Assembly (NCBI RefSeq): GCF_014534645.1
Contig: NZ_JACVQF010000163.1
Coordinates: forward strand, 62,001 to 126,000
DNA: 64,000 bases
DNA from: Streptomyces griseicoloratus
Lineage (GTDB): Bacteria > Actinomycetota > Actinomycetes > Streptomycetales > Streptomycetaceae
Reading direction: 5' to 3'
Part shown: piece after piece, positions 31,133 to 41,810 of the stretch
Layout of the letters: each line of letters starts with the position of its first letter
How positions within the stretch are numbered: position 1 is the stretch's first letter
Position numbers and translations under genes: made by a program
Notes under the pieces: generated by a model
Seen by the model: the letters and a program-made list of their open reading frames with translations, nothing else
Database searches by the model: none
What the model was told of the DNA's origin: nothing

Positions 31133-31411
31133 ATGAACGAACACGACACGCGGGACGACACCATGACCGGAGTGGACCCCGGGCGCCTGGACGACAACCA
31201 GCTCATGAAGGAGCTGGAGACCATCCACCGCACACGTCACGACACGCTGCTGTACGGCTCGAACGACGCGCTGCGGGCCCACAACGAGCGCATGGCACAG
31301 CTCGAGGGAGAGTGGCTGCGCCGCAATCCCCGGCGCCCGGTCGCCGCGGGCCGCACCCGGGAAGGGGCCCGGGAACGCGGGTGCGGAGGGTCGGCGACTC
31401 CCGGCGCCTGA
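31133..31411 (+). CDS. Small DUF6158-like protein
   Basis: The 92-residue protein is centred on RLDDNQLMKELETIHRTRHD and RAHNERMAQLEGEWLRRNP, a helical block I recall as DUF6158, common in actinobacteria and often near stress genes. The function is unknown. The ATG at 31133 lies in a short gap divergent from the baeRF-type gene (start 31071). The C-terminal 20 residues are low-complexity. Confidence 0.72.
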   Translation: MNEHDTRDDTMTGVDPGRLDDNQLMKELETIHRTRHDTLLYGSNDALRAHNERMAQLEGEWLRRNPRRPVAAGRTREGARERGCGGSATPGA

Positions 31412-31412
31412 G

Positions 31413-31446
31413 GGCCATCCGGGTCTGACGGCCACCCGGGTCTGAC
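31413..31446. repeat. 17-bp direct repeat, 2 copies
   Basis: GGCCATCCGGGTCTGAC and GGCCACCCGGGTCTGAC are adjacent and differ at one base. They lie just after the DUF6158-like gene, in the convergent spacer. Confidence 0.5.
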
Positions 31447-31470
31447 GGCCGCCCCCCGGAGCGAAGAACG

Positions 31471-31496
31471 CCCACCGGGCCCGCGGGCCCGGTGGG
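31471..31496. terminator. Perfect 26-bp palindrome between convergent genes
   Basis: CCCACCGGGCCC and GGGCCCGGTGGG pair perfectly around GC. Read on the minus strand the hairpin is followed by CGTTCTTC, a modest U-rich run. It probably terminates the DJ-1/PfpI gene and, in the other direction, the DUF6158-like gene. Confidence 0.75.
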
Positions 31497-31520
31497 TGAG
31501 TGGTGCCGGCTCGCCGGCGT

Positions 31521-32063
31521 TCAGCCGCCCGCCGCGGCGAACTCCGCGAGGAAGGTCTCGCAGAACGCCTTCAGGTCGCCCGGCTTGCGGCTGGTGATCA
31601 GCTTGTTGGGGCCGTGGTCGCAGACCTTCACCTGTTCGTCCACCCAGGTGCCGCCCGCGTTGCGGATGTCGGTCCGCAGGCTCGGCCAGGACGTCAGCAC
31701 CCGGTCGCGTACGACGTCCGCCTCGACGAGCGTCCACGGGGCGTGGCAGATCGCGGCCACCGGAAGGCCCTGTGCGAAGAAGTCCTTCACGAAGGCCACG
31801 GCCTTGTCGTCCATCCGCAGGAAGTCCGGGTTGGCCACGCCCCCCGGGAGCACCAGCCCGCCGAACGAGTCGGCCGACGTCTCGCCCACCACCTCGTCCA
31901 CGGGGAACGTGTCCGCCTTGTCGAGGTGGTCGAAGGCCTGGATCCGGCCCGACCGCGTCGACACGAGCACGGGCTCGTGCCCGGCGTCCTTCGCCGCCTG
32001 CCACGGGTCGGTCAGCTCGACCTGCTCGACGCCCTCGGGCGCGGTCAGAAATGCGATGCGCAT
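31521..32063 (-). CDS. DJ-1/PfpI (type 1 glutamine amidotransferase-like) protein
   Basis: The 180-residue product is a full-length DJ-1/PfpI domain. The nucleophile elbow is GLPVAAICHAPWTLVEA with Cys in the AICHA motif (about 106). The acidic partner lies in GLVLPGGVANPDFLR, and CDHGPNKLITSRKPGDL is typical of the YhbO/PfpI subgroup linked to stress and glyoxal or methylglyoxal tolerance. It may act as a deglycase, glyoxalase or chaperone; families disagree. The ATG at 32063 was chosen because the upstream sequence is basic low-complexity. It lies in a minus-strand run with the CBS and DUF2795 genes. Confidence 0.88.
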   Translation of the reverse strand: MRIAFLTAPEGVEQVELTDPWQAAKDAGHEPVLVSTRSGRIQAFDHLDKADTFPVDEVVGETSADSFGGLVLPGGVANPDFLRMDDKAVAFVKDFFAQGLPVAAICHAPWTLVEADVVRDRVLTSWPSLRTDIRNAGGTWVDEQVKVCDHGPNKLITSRKPGDLKAFCETFLAEFAAAGG

Positions 32064-32148
32064 GGTGGTCTCACGTCCTTTCGTGCCGCGCCGGCGGTCT
32101 TCGCCGCCGGCGCGTGTCCGTCGTTTCCGCTCCTGTTGCGCGCCGGCC

Positions 32149-32583
32149 TCACGTCCCGTGCCGCGCGTCCGGTTCCGCACGGCTGATGTCGGCGAGCGCC
32201 GAGCCGGGATCCTCGGCCTCGGCCAGGTCGCCGAGGGTCACCATCCCGACCGGCAGCCCGTTCTCCACGACCGGCAGCCGGCGCACCGCGTGCTCACGCA
32301 TCAGCGTGACCGCGGCCGAGACCGGATCGTCCGGGGCGACCATCAGGGGGTCCGGGGTGCAGACCGTCCCGACGCTCACCGCCAGCGGGTCGACGCCCTC
32401 CGCGACGGCCCGCACCGTGATGTCCCGGTCGGTGAGCACGCCCACGACGTCCTGTCCGTCCGCGATCACCACATCGCCGATGTGCTGGGTGCGCATCAGC
32501 TGCGCCGCCTCGACGAGCGAGGCGTCGGGGCGGACGGCGACCACACCGGGGGTCATCACGTCCCTCACGTACTCGGCCATCAC
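32149..32583 (-). CDS. Two-CBS-domain protein (hypoxic-response/BON-less type)
   Basis: The 144-residue protein consists of a CBS pair. The first CBS is VRDVMTPGVVAVRPDASLVE through DVVGVLTDRDITVRAVAEG. The second is VGTVCTPDPLMVAPDDPVSA through VENGLPVGMVTLGDLAEAED. Stand-alone CBS pairs bind adenine nucleotides and are often stress- or hypoxia-induced in actinobacteria. Two adjacent ATGs (32583 and 32580) are equally possible starts. No other domain is attached. Confidence 0.88.
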   Translation of the reverse strand: MMAEYVRDVMTPGVVAVRPDASLVEAAQLMRTQHIGDVVIADGQDVVGVLTDRDITVRAVAEGVDPLAVSVGTVCTPDPLMVAPDDPVSAAVTLMREHAVRRLPVVENGLPVGMVTLGDLAEAEDPGSALADISRAEPDARHGT

Positions 32584-32614
32584 CGCGCCTCCTGACGGTC
32601 CGGCTCCGGCGCGC

Positions 32615-33025
32615 CTAGGGGCTTTCCGGCCGTCCGGCCGGGCCGGGCTCCCCCGCCCCCGTCATGGCCTGCGCCAGCTCCTGGACGTTGCCGTAACGCG
32701 CCGAGGCCGGCAGCCGCTCCAGCCGCTCGACGAGGGCGTCCGGTGCGTTGCCGCGGCGCAGTGCCCGGGTCAGTTCCCGCGGGGTCGCCGGAAAGGCGCC
32801 ACGGGTCAGGTTCCGGGCCAGCTCCAGGCGGAGCGTCTCCAGAACCGTCGGTCCACGGCTCGGCGTCACCGGGCCGTACATGACCTCCGGGTCGTCCTCG
32901 GCGGTCGGCTCCGGGTCGTTCCACTCCTCGGTACGGGTGGGGTGCCCGGACCTGAGCAGGCCCTGCAGCTCGTGCTTCATCTCGTCGTCGCGGTGGACAC
33001 TCAGCCGGTCACTGCCTCGCTGCAT
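32615..33025 (-). CDS. DUF2795-containing small protein
   Basis: The 136-residue product ends with FPATPRELTRALRRGNAPDA and LVERLERLPASARYGNVQEL, the DUF2795 fold seen in many actinobacterial stress-region proteins. The N-terminal half is charged and probably disordered (DDEMKHELQGLLRSGHPTR). The ATG at 33025 is preceded by GGAGGGAGAC. The function is unknown. It sits 31 nt upstream of the CBS gene and is likely co-transcribed with it. Confidence 0.75.
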   Translation of the reverse strand: MQRGSDRLSVHRDDEMKHELQGLLRSGHPTRTEEWNDPEPTAEDDPEVMYGPVTPSRGPTVLETLRLELARNLTRGAFPATPRELTRALRRGNAPDALVERLERLPASARYGNVQELAQAMTGAGEPGPAGRPESP

Positions 33026-33246
33026 GTCTCCCTCCAGATCCTCGGGGGTGGCCACCGCGTACCCGAACACCGCGGACCGACACGGGTTCACCCGGAAGGG
33101 CCCGGCCCGATTCCACCGGGCGGCTCCGGCCGGTGACCCGGCGCACACGGCACGTACGCGGGCCCGCACGGCGGGTTTGCCCGGCCCGTGCCGGGAACCC
33201 GGCCCGCATTCACCCCCCACGCCCGCCCTCTCGGGAAGGATGGACC

Positions 33247-33399
33247 ATGGCGGTGCTGCTCGCTGTGTGCATCCCGGCCCTCATGCTCGGCGTGGTGCTG
33301 GCCCTGGGCCGCTACGAGGAACTCCTCCTGCCGCCGCCCGCCGAGCCCGCGGACGCCGCCCGGGACGCAGCGGAGAACACCTCGACCACACCCCTCTGA
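33247..33399 (+). CDS. Small single-TM protein (50 aa)
   Basis: The ATG at 33247 follows GGGAAGGATGG and opens a 50-residue frame. One hydrophobic segment (VLLAVCIPALMLGVVLALG) is followed by an acidic/Pro/Ala tail (PPPAEPADAARDAAENTS). No family is recognised. The clear ribosome binding site and membrane segment support a real gene, but there is no independent evidence. Confidence 0.55.
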   Translation: MAVLLAVCIPALMLGVVLALGRYEELLLPPPAEPADAARDAAENTSTTPL

Positions 33400-34219
33400 C
33401 CCACCGCCCCGCGGATGACACGGCCCACAGCGCCGCCCACCCTCACCGCGCCGCCGGCCGCGCTGCGCCGCGCCGAGCCACCGTGCTGCGCCGCGCCGGC
33501 GAAGCTGCCGCAACGGACTCACCGCCGTTCCGACCGCCGCGTCGGGTCGTCGCCATTCGGGGGGGGTGGCTGCCGTACCGGGCGGCCCGCTGCGGTGGGG
33601 GAGGTGTCGGGTCGGTATGCCGCCGTGTCGGGTCGTCGCCGTTCGGGGTGGGGGCTGCTGCTCCCGGTCGGCGTCTCCACTGGGCCGGCTGCCGTTCGGG
33701 GCAGCTGCATCCTCGGGTCGGGGTGCCACTCGCGGCCGGCCTGCTACGGGGCGGCTGCTGCTTCGGGCGGAGCTGCAGCCCCGGCCGGCCACCGCTCCGG
33801 CGACCGCTCGGGACTGGCCGACGGTCGGGGCCGGCCGACGGTCGGGCTGTCGCCTCAGTCAGGCCGCCCGCCTCAGCCCGGCCGGTGGGCTGACCGATCA
33901 CGGTCGGTGCGGCTCGCCGGGTACGGTCGGTGCGGCCTCGCCGGGTACGGCCCGTGTGCCTCGCCGGGCGCGGTCGGTCGTGGTCGGTGTGGCGGGACGG
34001 TCGCGGCCGTGTGCCGGAGGTCTCGTGAGCGTCGTGCCGGGAGGATCAGGAATCGAGAAGCGCCCGTCCCCGGGACCCGGCTAGCCTCCCTGCCAGGAGC
34101 CTGCTGGAGCGCTCGGCCGCGTCGCGACGCCGGGCGGCGGCTCTCCCGTGACAAGAGGGGGTCCGATCGGCCGTGTGCCGGCGGACGGTACGTGCCCCGC
34201 GCAGACAGATGGAGACACG
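33400..34219. other. Gene-free, repeat-bearing intergenic stretch
   Basis: No frame in these 820 bases looks like a gene; the open frames on both strands are Pro/Arg/Gly low-complexity. A 22-bp repeat with one mismatch (core GTCGGGTCGTCGCC, then a TTCGGGG box) occurs at 33541-33562 and 33627-33648, and GTTCGGGG recurs near 33700. A second repeat, 23-24 bp with core CGGTCGGTGCGGC(C)TCGCCGG, occurs three times in tandem at 33901-33970. The UvrA-paralogue promoter should lie toward the right end. Confidence 0.6.
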
Positions 34220-36613
<2,394 letters not shown>

Positions 36614-36634
36614 CCGGCACTTCCCGCGGCCACG

Positions 36635-36679
36635 CATCCCACGGCGCCGGCCCCTCTCGGGGCGGGGCGCTGTGGGATG
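36635..36679 (+). terminator. Long hairpin between the UvrA paralogue and the AraC-type gene
   Basis: CATCCCACGGCGCC pairs with GGCGCTGTGGGATG (one G-U pair), and an inner GCCCC/GGGGC stem extends it. It begins 21 nt after the stop and ends 8 nt before the GTG of the next gene. It could be a terminator, or it could control translation of the downstream gene. Confidence 0.6.
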
Positions 36680-36687
36680 GTGGTCAC

Positions 36688-37113
36688 GTGAACCTGGAGG
36701 ACCTCGTCCGGCTGCGCCGGGCCCGTGACCTGATGGACCGCAACTACGCCGAGCCGCTCGACGTCCCGGCGCTGGCGCGCGTCGCACTGATGTCGCCGGG
36801 CCATTTCTCCCGCAGCTTCCGTGCCGCCTTCGGCGAGACGCCGTACAGCTACCTGATGACACGCCGGATCGAGCGGGCCAAGGCCCTGCTGCGGCGGGGC
36901 GACCTGTCGGTGACGGAGGTCTGCTTCGCCGTCGGCTGTACCTCACTGGGGTCGTTCAGCTCGCGCTTCACCGAACTGGTCGGCGAGAGCCCGAGCGCGT
37001 ACCGGGCCCGCCCCCATGACGAGGGCGCCGCCGTCCCGGCCTGCGTCGCCAAGATCCACACGCGACCGGTCAGGAACGGAGAAGCGGGATCCGCCGCGCC
37101 GCCCCTGGCGTGA
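36688..37113 (+). CDS. AraC-family transcriptional regulator (HTH domain only)
   Basis: The 141-residue protein carries only the double helix-turn-helix of AraC proteins. The first HTH is LDVPALARVALMSPGHFSRS and the second is LSVTEVCFAVGCTSLGSFSS, with the family end SPSAYRAR. No ligand-binding domain precedes it. The GTG at 36688 has no Shine-Dalgarno and directly follows a hairpin with TGGGAT, so translation may be leaderless. It overlaps the VOC gene by GTGA. Such short AraC regulators often control the neighbouring VOC gene. Confidence 0.85.
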   Translation: MNLEDLVRLRRARDLMDRNYAEPLDVPALARVALMSPGHFSRSFRAAFGETPYSYLMTRRIERAKALLRRGDLSVTEVCFAVGCTSLGSFSSRFTELVGESPSAYRARPHDEGAAVPACVAKIHTRPVRNGEAGSAAPPLA

Positions 37114-37534
37114 AACGCATGGACATCACGCTCTCACAGTGCTTCATCGCCGTCGACGACCATGACAAGGCGCTCGCCTTCTACCGCGACGTCCTCGGGC
37201 TCGAGGTGCGCAACGACGTCGGATTCGAGGGGATGCGCTGGGTGACCGTCGGCGCACCGTCGCAGCCCGGGGTGGACATCGTCCTCGAACCGCCCCTCGC
37301 GGACCCGAACGCCTCCGCCGCCGACAATCAGGCCATGGCGGAACTGCTGGCCAAGGGCCTGCTGCGCGGCATCTCTTCCGGACCGACGACTGCGACGCCA
37401 CCTTCGAACGCATCCGTGCCGCGGGCGGCGAGGTGCTGCAGGAGCCGGTCGACCAGCCCTACGGCGTCCGTGACTGCGCCTTCCGCGACCCGTCCGGCAA
37501 CATGCTGCGCTCCACCCAGTCCCGCAAGGGGTGA
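37110..37534 (+). pseudogene. VOC-family (glyoxalase/bleomycin-resistance) gene with a frameshift
   Basis: The first 88 codons encode a normal VOC protein (LSQCFIAVDDHDKALAFYRD, GVDIVLEPPLADPNASAADN, LLAKGLLRGI). At 37371-37378 the frame is lost. The continuing sequence FRTDDCDATFERIRAAGGEV through FRDPSGNMLRS is present in another frame and stops at 37534. A missing A would explain it: ATCATCTTC would restore the typical GIIFRTDD. As it stands the original frame runs on without homology to 37898. It may be a real mutation or a sequencing error. The start overlaps the AraC-type gene (GTGA), so they formed a regulator/VOC pair. Confidence 0.8.
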
Positions 37535-37591
37535 CCCCCGCACGGCAGGGCCCGGGACCGGCCGGCAGGGCCCGGCTCCCCGTCCGCCGCT

Positions 37592-39409
37592 CTACCTCTT
37601 CCCCCGGGACTTCTCCCGGGACTTCTCGCGGCCCGGCAGGAACTCCTGCACCTTCGCCTTGAAGCCCTGCTTGACCACCGAGGCGCGGTCCTCGTCGCCC
37701 TTCAGGATCGAGGCGGCCGTCGCCTCCATCTGCTCCCAGGTGGCGTGCGGCGGGATCGGCGGCACGGCAGGGTCGGTGAGGAACTCGATCACCGCGGGAC
37801 CGTCCGCCTCCAGGCCGGCCCGCCAGCCCGCCTCGACCTCCTCCGGCTTCTCCACCCGGACGCCCGTCAGCCCCAGCGAGCGGGCGAAGTCCGCGTAGCG
37901 CACGTCCGGGATCGCCTGCGACGGCACGAAGGACGGGGCGCCCTCCATGGCCCGCATCTCCCAGGTGACCTGGTTGAGGTCCTGGTTGTTCCAGACGGCA
38001 ACCACCAGCCGCGGGTCCTCCCACAGATCCCGGTACTTCGCGGCCGTGATCATCTCCGCCAGCCCGTTCATCTGCATCGCCCCGTCCCCGACCAGGGCGA
38101 TCACCGGCCGGTCCGGGTGGGCGAACTTCGCGCCGATCGCGTACGGCACCCCGCAGCCCATCGTGGCCAGCGTGCCCGACAGCGAGCCGCGCATCCCGGG
38201 CCGCATCGTCAGGTGGCGTGCGTACCAGTTCGCCGTCGAGCCGGAGTCCGAGGTGACGATCGCGTCGGCGGGCAGCATCGGATCCAGCGCGGCGGCCACG
38301 TACTCCGGATTGATCGGGTCGGCGTCGAGGCCCGCGCGCCGCTCCATCACCCCGCGCCAGCGCGTCACGTTGGCGCACACCGTGTCGTACCACTCGCGTC
38401 CCCGGCCGTCCTCGATCAGCGGGATCAGCCGCTGGAGCGTAGCCTTCGCGTCACCGACGAGGTTCACCTCGTACGGGTAGCGCATCCCGACCATGTGCGG
38501 GTCGATGTCGATCTGCACGCCCCGCGCCTGCCCGAAATCCGGCAGGAACTGCGAGTAGGGGAACGAGGACCCGATGGTCAGCAGCGTGTCGCAGTCCCGC
38601 ATCAGCTCGTACGACGGACGCGTGCCGAGCAGCCCGATCGAGCCCGTGACGTAGGGCAGCTCGTCGCTGAGCACGTCCTTGCCGAGCAGTGCCTTGGCCA
38701 CGCCGGCCCCGAGCAGCTCGGCGATCCGCTCGACCTCCTCGCGTGCACCGGCCGCACCCTGGCCGACCAGGATCGCCACCTTGTCACCGGCGTTCAGGAC
38801 CTCCGCCGCCCGCCGCACCGACTCCTCGGAGGGGACCGCCGTCCAGGAGCTGCGGTCCAGGCTGGAGGGCACCATCTTGAACTCGTGCGTGGGCGGCGAG
38901 TAGTCCAGCTCCTGCACGTCGCCGGGGATGATGACCGCGGTGGGGCAGCGGCGGGCGTACGCGGTGCGGATCGCCCGGTCCAGCACGTTCGGCAGCTGCT
39001 CCGGGACGGTCACCGTCTCCACGAACTCGGAGGCGACGTCCTTGTACAGCGTGTGCAGGTCCACCTCCTGCTGGTAGGAACCGCCCATCGCCGTCCGGTG
39101 GGTCTGCCCCACGATCGCCAGCACCGGCACGTGGTCGAGCTTGGCGTCGTACAGCCCGTTGAGCAGGTGGATCGCGCCGGGTCCCGAGGTGGCCGCGCAT
39201 ACCCCGAGGCGCCCGCTGAACTTGGCGTACCCGACCGCCTGGAACGCGGACATCTCCTCGTGCCGGGACTGCACGAAACGCGGCCGGTCGTCGGCGCGGC
39301 CCCAGGCGGCGAGCAGACCGTTGATCCCGTCGCCCGGGTAGCCGAAGACCTGCTCCACGCCCCATTCGCGCAGCCGCTGCAGGACGTGGTCGGAGACCTT
39401 GGTGCTCAT
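37592..39409 (-). CDS. Pyruvate dehydrogenase (quinone)/pyruvate oxidase-like ThDP enzyme
   Basis: The 605-residue protein has the three domains of ThDP-dependent decarboxylases. It starts STKVSDHVLQRLREWGVEQV and FGYPGDGINGL, with the catalytic Glu in RHEEMSAFQAVGYAKFSG (about 50). The ThDP/Mg motif is ALVGDGAMQMNGLAEMITA ending VAVWNNQDLN (about 430-470). Overall resemblance is to PoxB-type enzymes that convert pyruvate to acetate with electrons to quinone, but substrate choice within the family (acetolactate synthase, oxalyl-CoA) cannot be decided by eye. The C-terminus is a Lys/Arg/Glu-rich tail (GREKSREKSRGKR) that could bind membrane as in PoxB. The ATG at 39409 is preceded by GGGAGG. 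Confidence 0.82.
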   Translation of the reverse strand: MSTKVSDHVLQRLREWGVEQVFGYPGDGINGLLAAWGRADDRPRFVQSRHEEMSAFQAVGYAKFSGRLGVCAATSGPGAIHLLNGLYDAKLDHVPVLAIVGQTHRTAMGGSYQQEVDLHTLYKDVASEFVETVTVPEQLPNVLDRAIRTAYARRCPTAVIIPGDVQELDYSPPTHEFKMVPSSLDRSSWTAVPSEESVRRAAEVLNAGDKVAILVGQGAAGAREEVERIAELLGAGVAKALLGKDVLSDELPYVTGSIGLLGTRPSYELMRDCDTLLTIGSSFPYSQFLPDFGQARGVQIDIDPHMVGMRYPYEVNLVGDAKATLQRLIPLIEDGRGREWYDTVCANVTRWRGVMERRAGLDADPINPEYVAAALDPMLPADAIVTSDSGSTANWYARHLTMRPGMRGSLSGTLATMGCGVPYAIGAKFAHPDRPVIALVGDGAMQMNGLAEMITAAKYRDLWEDPRLVVAVWNNQDLNQVTWEMRAMEGAPSFVPSQAIPDVRYADFARSLGLTGVRVEKPEEVEAGWRAGLEADGPAVIEFLTDPAVPPIPPHATWEQMEATAASILKGDEDRASVVKQGFKAKVQEFLPGREKSREKSRGKR

Positions 39410-39767
39410 GTGACGGACCTCCCGGACGGGTGGGTGGGGTGAAGTCGACAGCAGCCCACGAGTCACCGCGGGCGTCGCCGGAAAACATGCGGGGCGTTTG
39501 CGGCACGGGGGCGGGGGCAGGCGACATTGCAGTGCTTCGGACAGGAGGCACGTCCGTGGGAGCGGCCACGCCGCCACGGGTGCGTCCGTCCGGCTCCCGG
39601 ACGCGCTTCCACGGTGACCGCCCGACCCAAGGGCCGTGTCGTCGCACCGGCGCCGCCCCGCTCCGGAGACCTTCCGGGCCCCGGTGCCGTCCGCCCCCGG
39701 CCCACCGCCCGTGCCGTCGCCCCGGCGCGACGACAGGACCCCGCACTCCGAGGGAGTTGCGAGCAGC
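39410..39767. other. Divergent intergenic region between the ThDP enzyme and sigma-factor genes
   Basis: These 358 bases carry no convincing gene. Both flanking genes must have promoters here. I could not identify a clear -35/-10 pair or a SigB-type GNNT-N(14-16)-GGGTAY sequence. A ribosome binding site (GAGGGAG) lies about 14 nt before the sigma-factor ATG. Confidence 0.6.
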
Positions 39768-40562
39768 ATGACGACCCACGTCCGTACGAAGCACCCCCAC
39801 GACGACGCCCCCGACACCGCCGAGGCCTTCCGCCTCCTCGGGACGCTCCCCGACGGCCCGGAGCGCGACGCGGTCCGCGACCGGATCGTCGAGGCGTGGC
39901 TGCCCATGGCCGAACGGCTCGCGGGACGCTTCCGCAGCCGCGGCGAGAGCTACGAGGACCTCCGCCAGGTCGCGGCGCTCGGCCTGGTCAAGGCCGTCGA
40001 CCGCTACGAGCCCGAACGCGGCAACGCCTTCGAGAGCTACGCCGTGCCGACCATCACCGGCGAGATCAAGCGCCACTTCCGCGACCACATGTGGACGCTG
40101 CACGTGCCGCGCCGGGTCCAGGACCTGCGCAACCGCGTCCGCTTCGCGGGCCAGGACCTCTCGCAGACCATCTCCGGCCGCAGGCCCACGGTCGCCGAGA
40201 TAGCCGAGCGCGCCGACCTGAGCGAGGAGGACGTCCGGGTGGGCCTGGAGGCCCTGGAGAGCTTCACCGCCCTGTCCCTGGACGCCGAACTCCCCGGCAG
40301 CGACGACGGCTACTCGCTCAGCGACGCCCTCGGCGGCCCCGACCCGGCGCTCGACACCGTCGTCGACCGCGAGGCGGTCAAGGAACGCCTGGCCGCCCTG
40401 CCCGAACGCGAGCGCGCCATCCTCTACATGCGGTTCTTCGACGACATGACCCAGAGCCGCATCGCCGAGCGGCTCGGCATCTCCCAGATGCACGTCTCCC
40501 GGCTGATCAGCCGGTGCTGCACCCAGGTGCGGGAGCAGGTGCTGCGGGACCCGGCGGCCTGA
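39768..40562 (+). CDS. SigB/SigF-family (group 3) RNA polymerase sigma factor
   Basis: The 264-residue protein has regions 2, 3 and 4 of stress/sporulation sigma factors. Region 2 is ESYEDLRQVAALGLVKAVDR and NAFESYAVPTITGEIKRHFR. Region 3 is RRPTVAEIAERADLSEEDVR. Region 4 is LPERERAILYMRFFDDMTQS and RIAERLGISQMHVSRLISRC. The family responds to osmotic, oxidative or developmental signals and is normally held by an anti-sigma kinase; none is adjacent here. Family and position resemble S. coelicolor sigK (from memory), but the symbol is not assigned. The start at 39768 gives the usual length. Confidence 0.9.
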   Translation: MTTHVRTKHPHDDAPDTAEAFRLLGTLPDGPERDAVRDRIVEAWLPMAERLAGRFRSRGESYEDLRQVAALGLVKAVDRYEPERGNAFESYAVPTITGEIKRHFRDHMWTLHVPRRVQDLRNRVRFAGQDLSQTISGRRPTVAEIAERADLSEEDVRVGLEALESFTALSLDAELPGSDDGYSLSDALGGPDPALDTVVDREAVKERLAALPERERAILYMRFFDDMTQSRIAERLGISQMHVSRLISRCCTQVREQVLRDPAA

Positions 40563-40722
40563 ACCGGCGCGCGCCACCCTCGAAACCCGTACGTCACCCA
40601 CCTGGGCGCCCGGGTCCCGCGAACGGCGCACGGCGGCGCGCGTCCCCGTGCCGGGCGGGCTGTGATGGCCGAGGGGCCGCGAGTGCCGGGCCCCGCAGCC
40701 GTCGCTCGAAGGAGCCCGCCCC

Positions 40723-41643
40723 ATGCGCCGCACCGTCCGCGCCCTGTCCGCCGCCGTTCTGGCCGGTGCCGCCCTCGGCGCCGGTGCGGGGCCGGCCGCC
40801 GCCGAGCCGGGTGTCCCGGCCCCCTCGGTGCCCTGCGAGGCGGCCGGCAGCGCGCGTCCCGAGACGCTCGGCGTCGTCCCGCCGGCCGCGGACGAGAGCA
40901 GCGCCGAACCGCGCGGGATGCCGCCCGAAGACGCCGAGGCGTCCGGACCGGCCGACCGCGGCACCGCCCGCCCCGCCGCCGGCTCCGAGGCCGCCCCGGA
41001 CGCGTCGGACGCGGAGCCGCCGTCGGCCGCCGACGGCACCTGTGCCGAGGGGCCCGGCACCGAGAGCGAGCCGTGGAGCGCCCCGGCCGCCGAGCCGCGG
41101 GAGGCCGGCACCACGGGGCCGACGTGCCCGCAGTCCGCGCCGGGCGAGCCCTGCGGGGAGGAACCCGACTGCGCCGAGCCCGGCGAGTACGGCGGCGAGG
41201 CGTGCGGGACCGAGTCCGAATCCGAGGGCTCCGGGTCCGGTGGTGGTGGCGGGGGCGAGTCCGGTGGGCGTGGCGGCGAGGAGTCCTGCGGTGCCGAGCC
41301 GCCGTCCGGCGGGTCCGGCGGCCGCGGGGGTGAGTCCGGTGGGTACGAGGCGTGCGGGACCGAGTCCGAGGGCTCCGGGTCCGGTGGTGGTGGCGGGGGC
41401 GAGTCCGGTGGGCGTGGCGGCGAGGAGTCGTGCGATGCCGAGCCGCCGTCCCGTGAGTCCGGCGGGCGCGGTGGCGAGGAGTCCTGTGGTGGTGCTGTGG
41501 TGCCGGGCGGGGTGGAGGCGGGGGCGGGTGGCGCGTTCACCGGCTCCGTGCCCGCCGTGGTCGCCGGCGGCGTCCTCATTGCGGGCGCGGCCGGGGCGGC
41601 CGTACACCGGTTGAGGTTCCGCGGCAGGGCCGAGTACCGCTGA
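40723..41643 (+). CDS. Secreted or tail-anchored Cys/Gly/Ser/Glu-rich repeat protein
   Basis: The 306-residue protein begins with a signal peptide (RRTVRALSAAVLAGAALGAG, likely cut after PAAAE). It ends with a hydrophobic segment and basic tail (VPAVVAGGVLIAGAAGAAVH, then RLRFRGRAEYR), as in wall-anchored proteins but without an LPxTG-like motif. The middle is low-complexity and acidic, with about ten cysteines spaced in repeated units (EACGTESEGSGSGGGGGGES, GGRGGEESC). No enzyme motif is seen. It may be a surface protein cross-linked by disulfides. The ATG follows CGAAGGAG. Confidence 0.72.
   Translation: MRRTVRALSAAVLAGAALGAGAGPAAAEPGVPAPSVPCEAAGSARPETLGVVPPAADESSAEPRGMPPEDAEASGPADRGTARPAAGSEAAPDASDAEPPSAADGTCAEGPGTESEPWSAPAAEPREAGTTGPTCPQSAPGEPCGEEPDCAEPGEYGGEACGTESESEGSGSGGGGGGESGGRGGEESCGAEPPSGGSGGRGGESGGYEACGTESEGSGSGGGGGGESGGRGGEESCDAEPPSRESGGRGGEESCGGAVVPGGVEAGAGGAFTGSVPAVVAGGVLIAGAAGAAVHRLRFRGRAEYR
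41197..41490 (+). repeat. Two imperfect 150-bp coding repeats in the secreted protein gene
   Basis: The blocks starting at 41197 and 41347 both encode EACGTESE, a Gly run, GGRGGEESC and AEPPS in that order. They are nearly identical over long stretches, which points to a recent duplication. Confidence 0.75.
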
Positions 41644-41800
41644 CGGCCGGCACCGGCCGCGCGGCTGTGATCCGCACGACCCCCGCCGGAGCCATGTCCG
41701 GGCGGCACGGTGGGTACTCAGAGCACGACCGGGAAACAGGGCGCGACCCAGGAAACGGAAACGGACCGGCGGCGACAGGGCACGGCACCACGGACTGCGC

Positions 41801-41805
41801 GGAGG
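41801..41805 (+). promoter_or_regulatory. Shine-Dalgarno GGAGG deciding the start of the PLP-fold gene
   Basis: GGAGG ends 5 nt before the ATG at 41811. The alternative in-frame start at 41667 has no such site and would add a 48-residue low-complexity leader. Confidence 0.7.
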
Positions 41806-41810
41806 TACGC

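Noticed and set aside
37535-37898. Continuation of the VOC frame beyond its frameshift
   Set aside because: The residues past the frameshift are a shadow frame overlapping the minus-strand ThDP enzyme; the true VOC end is at 37534.
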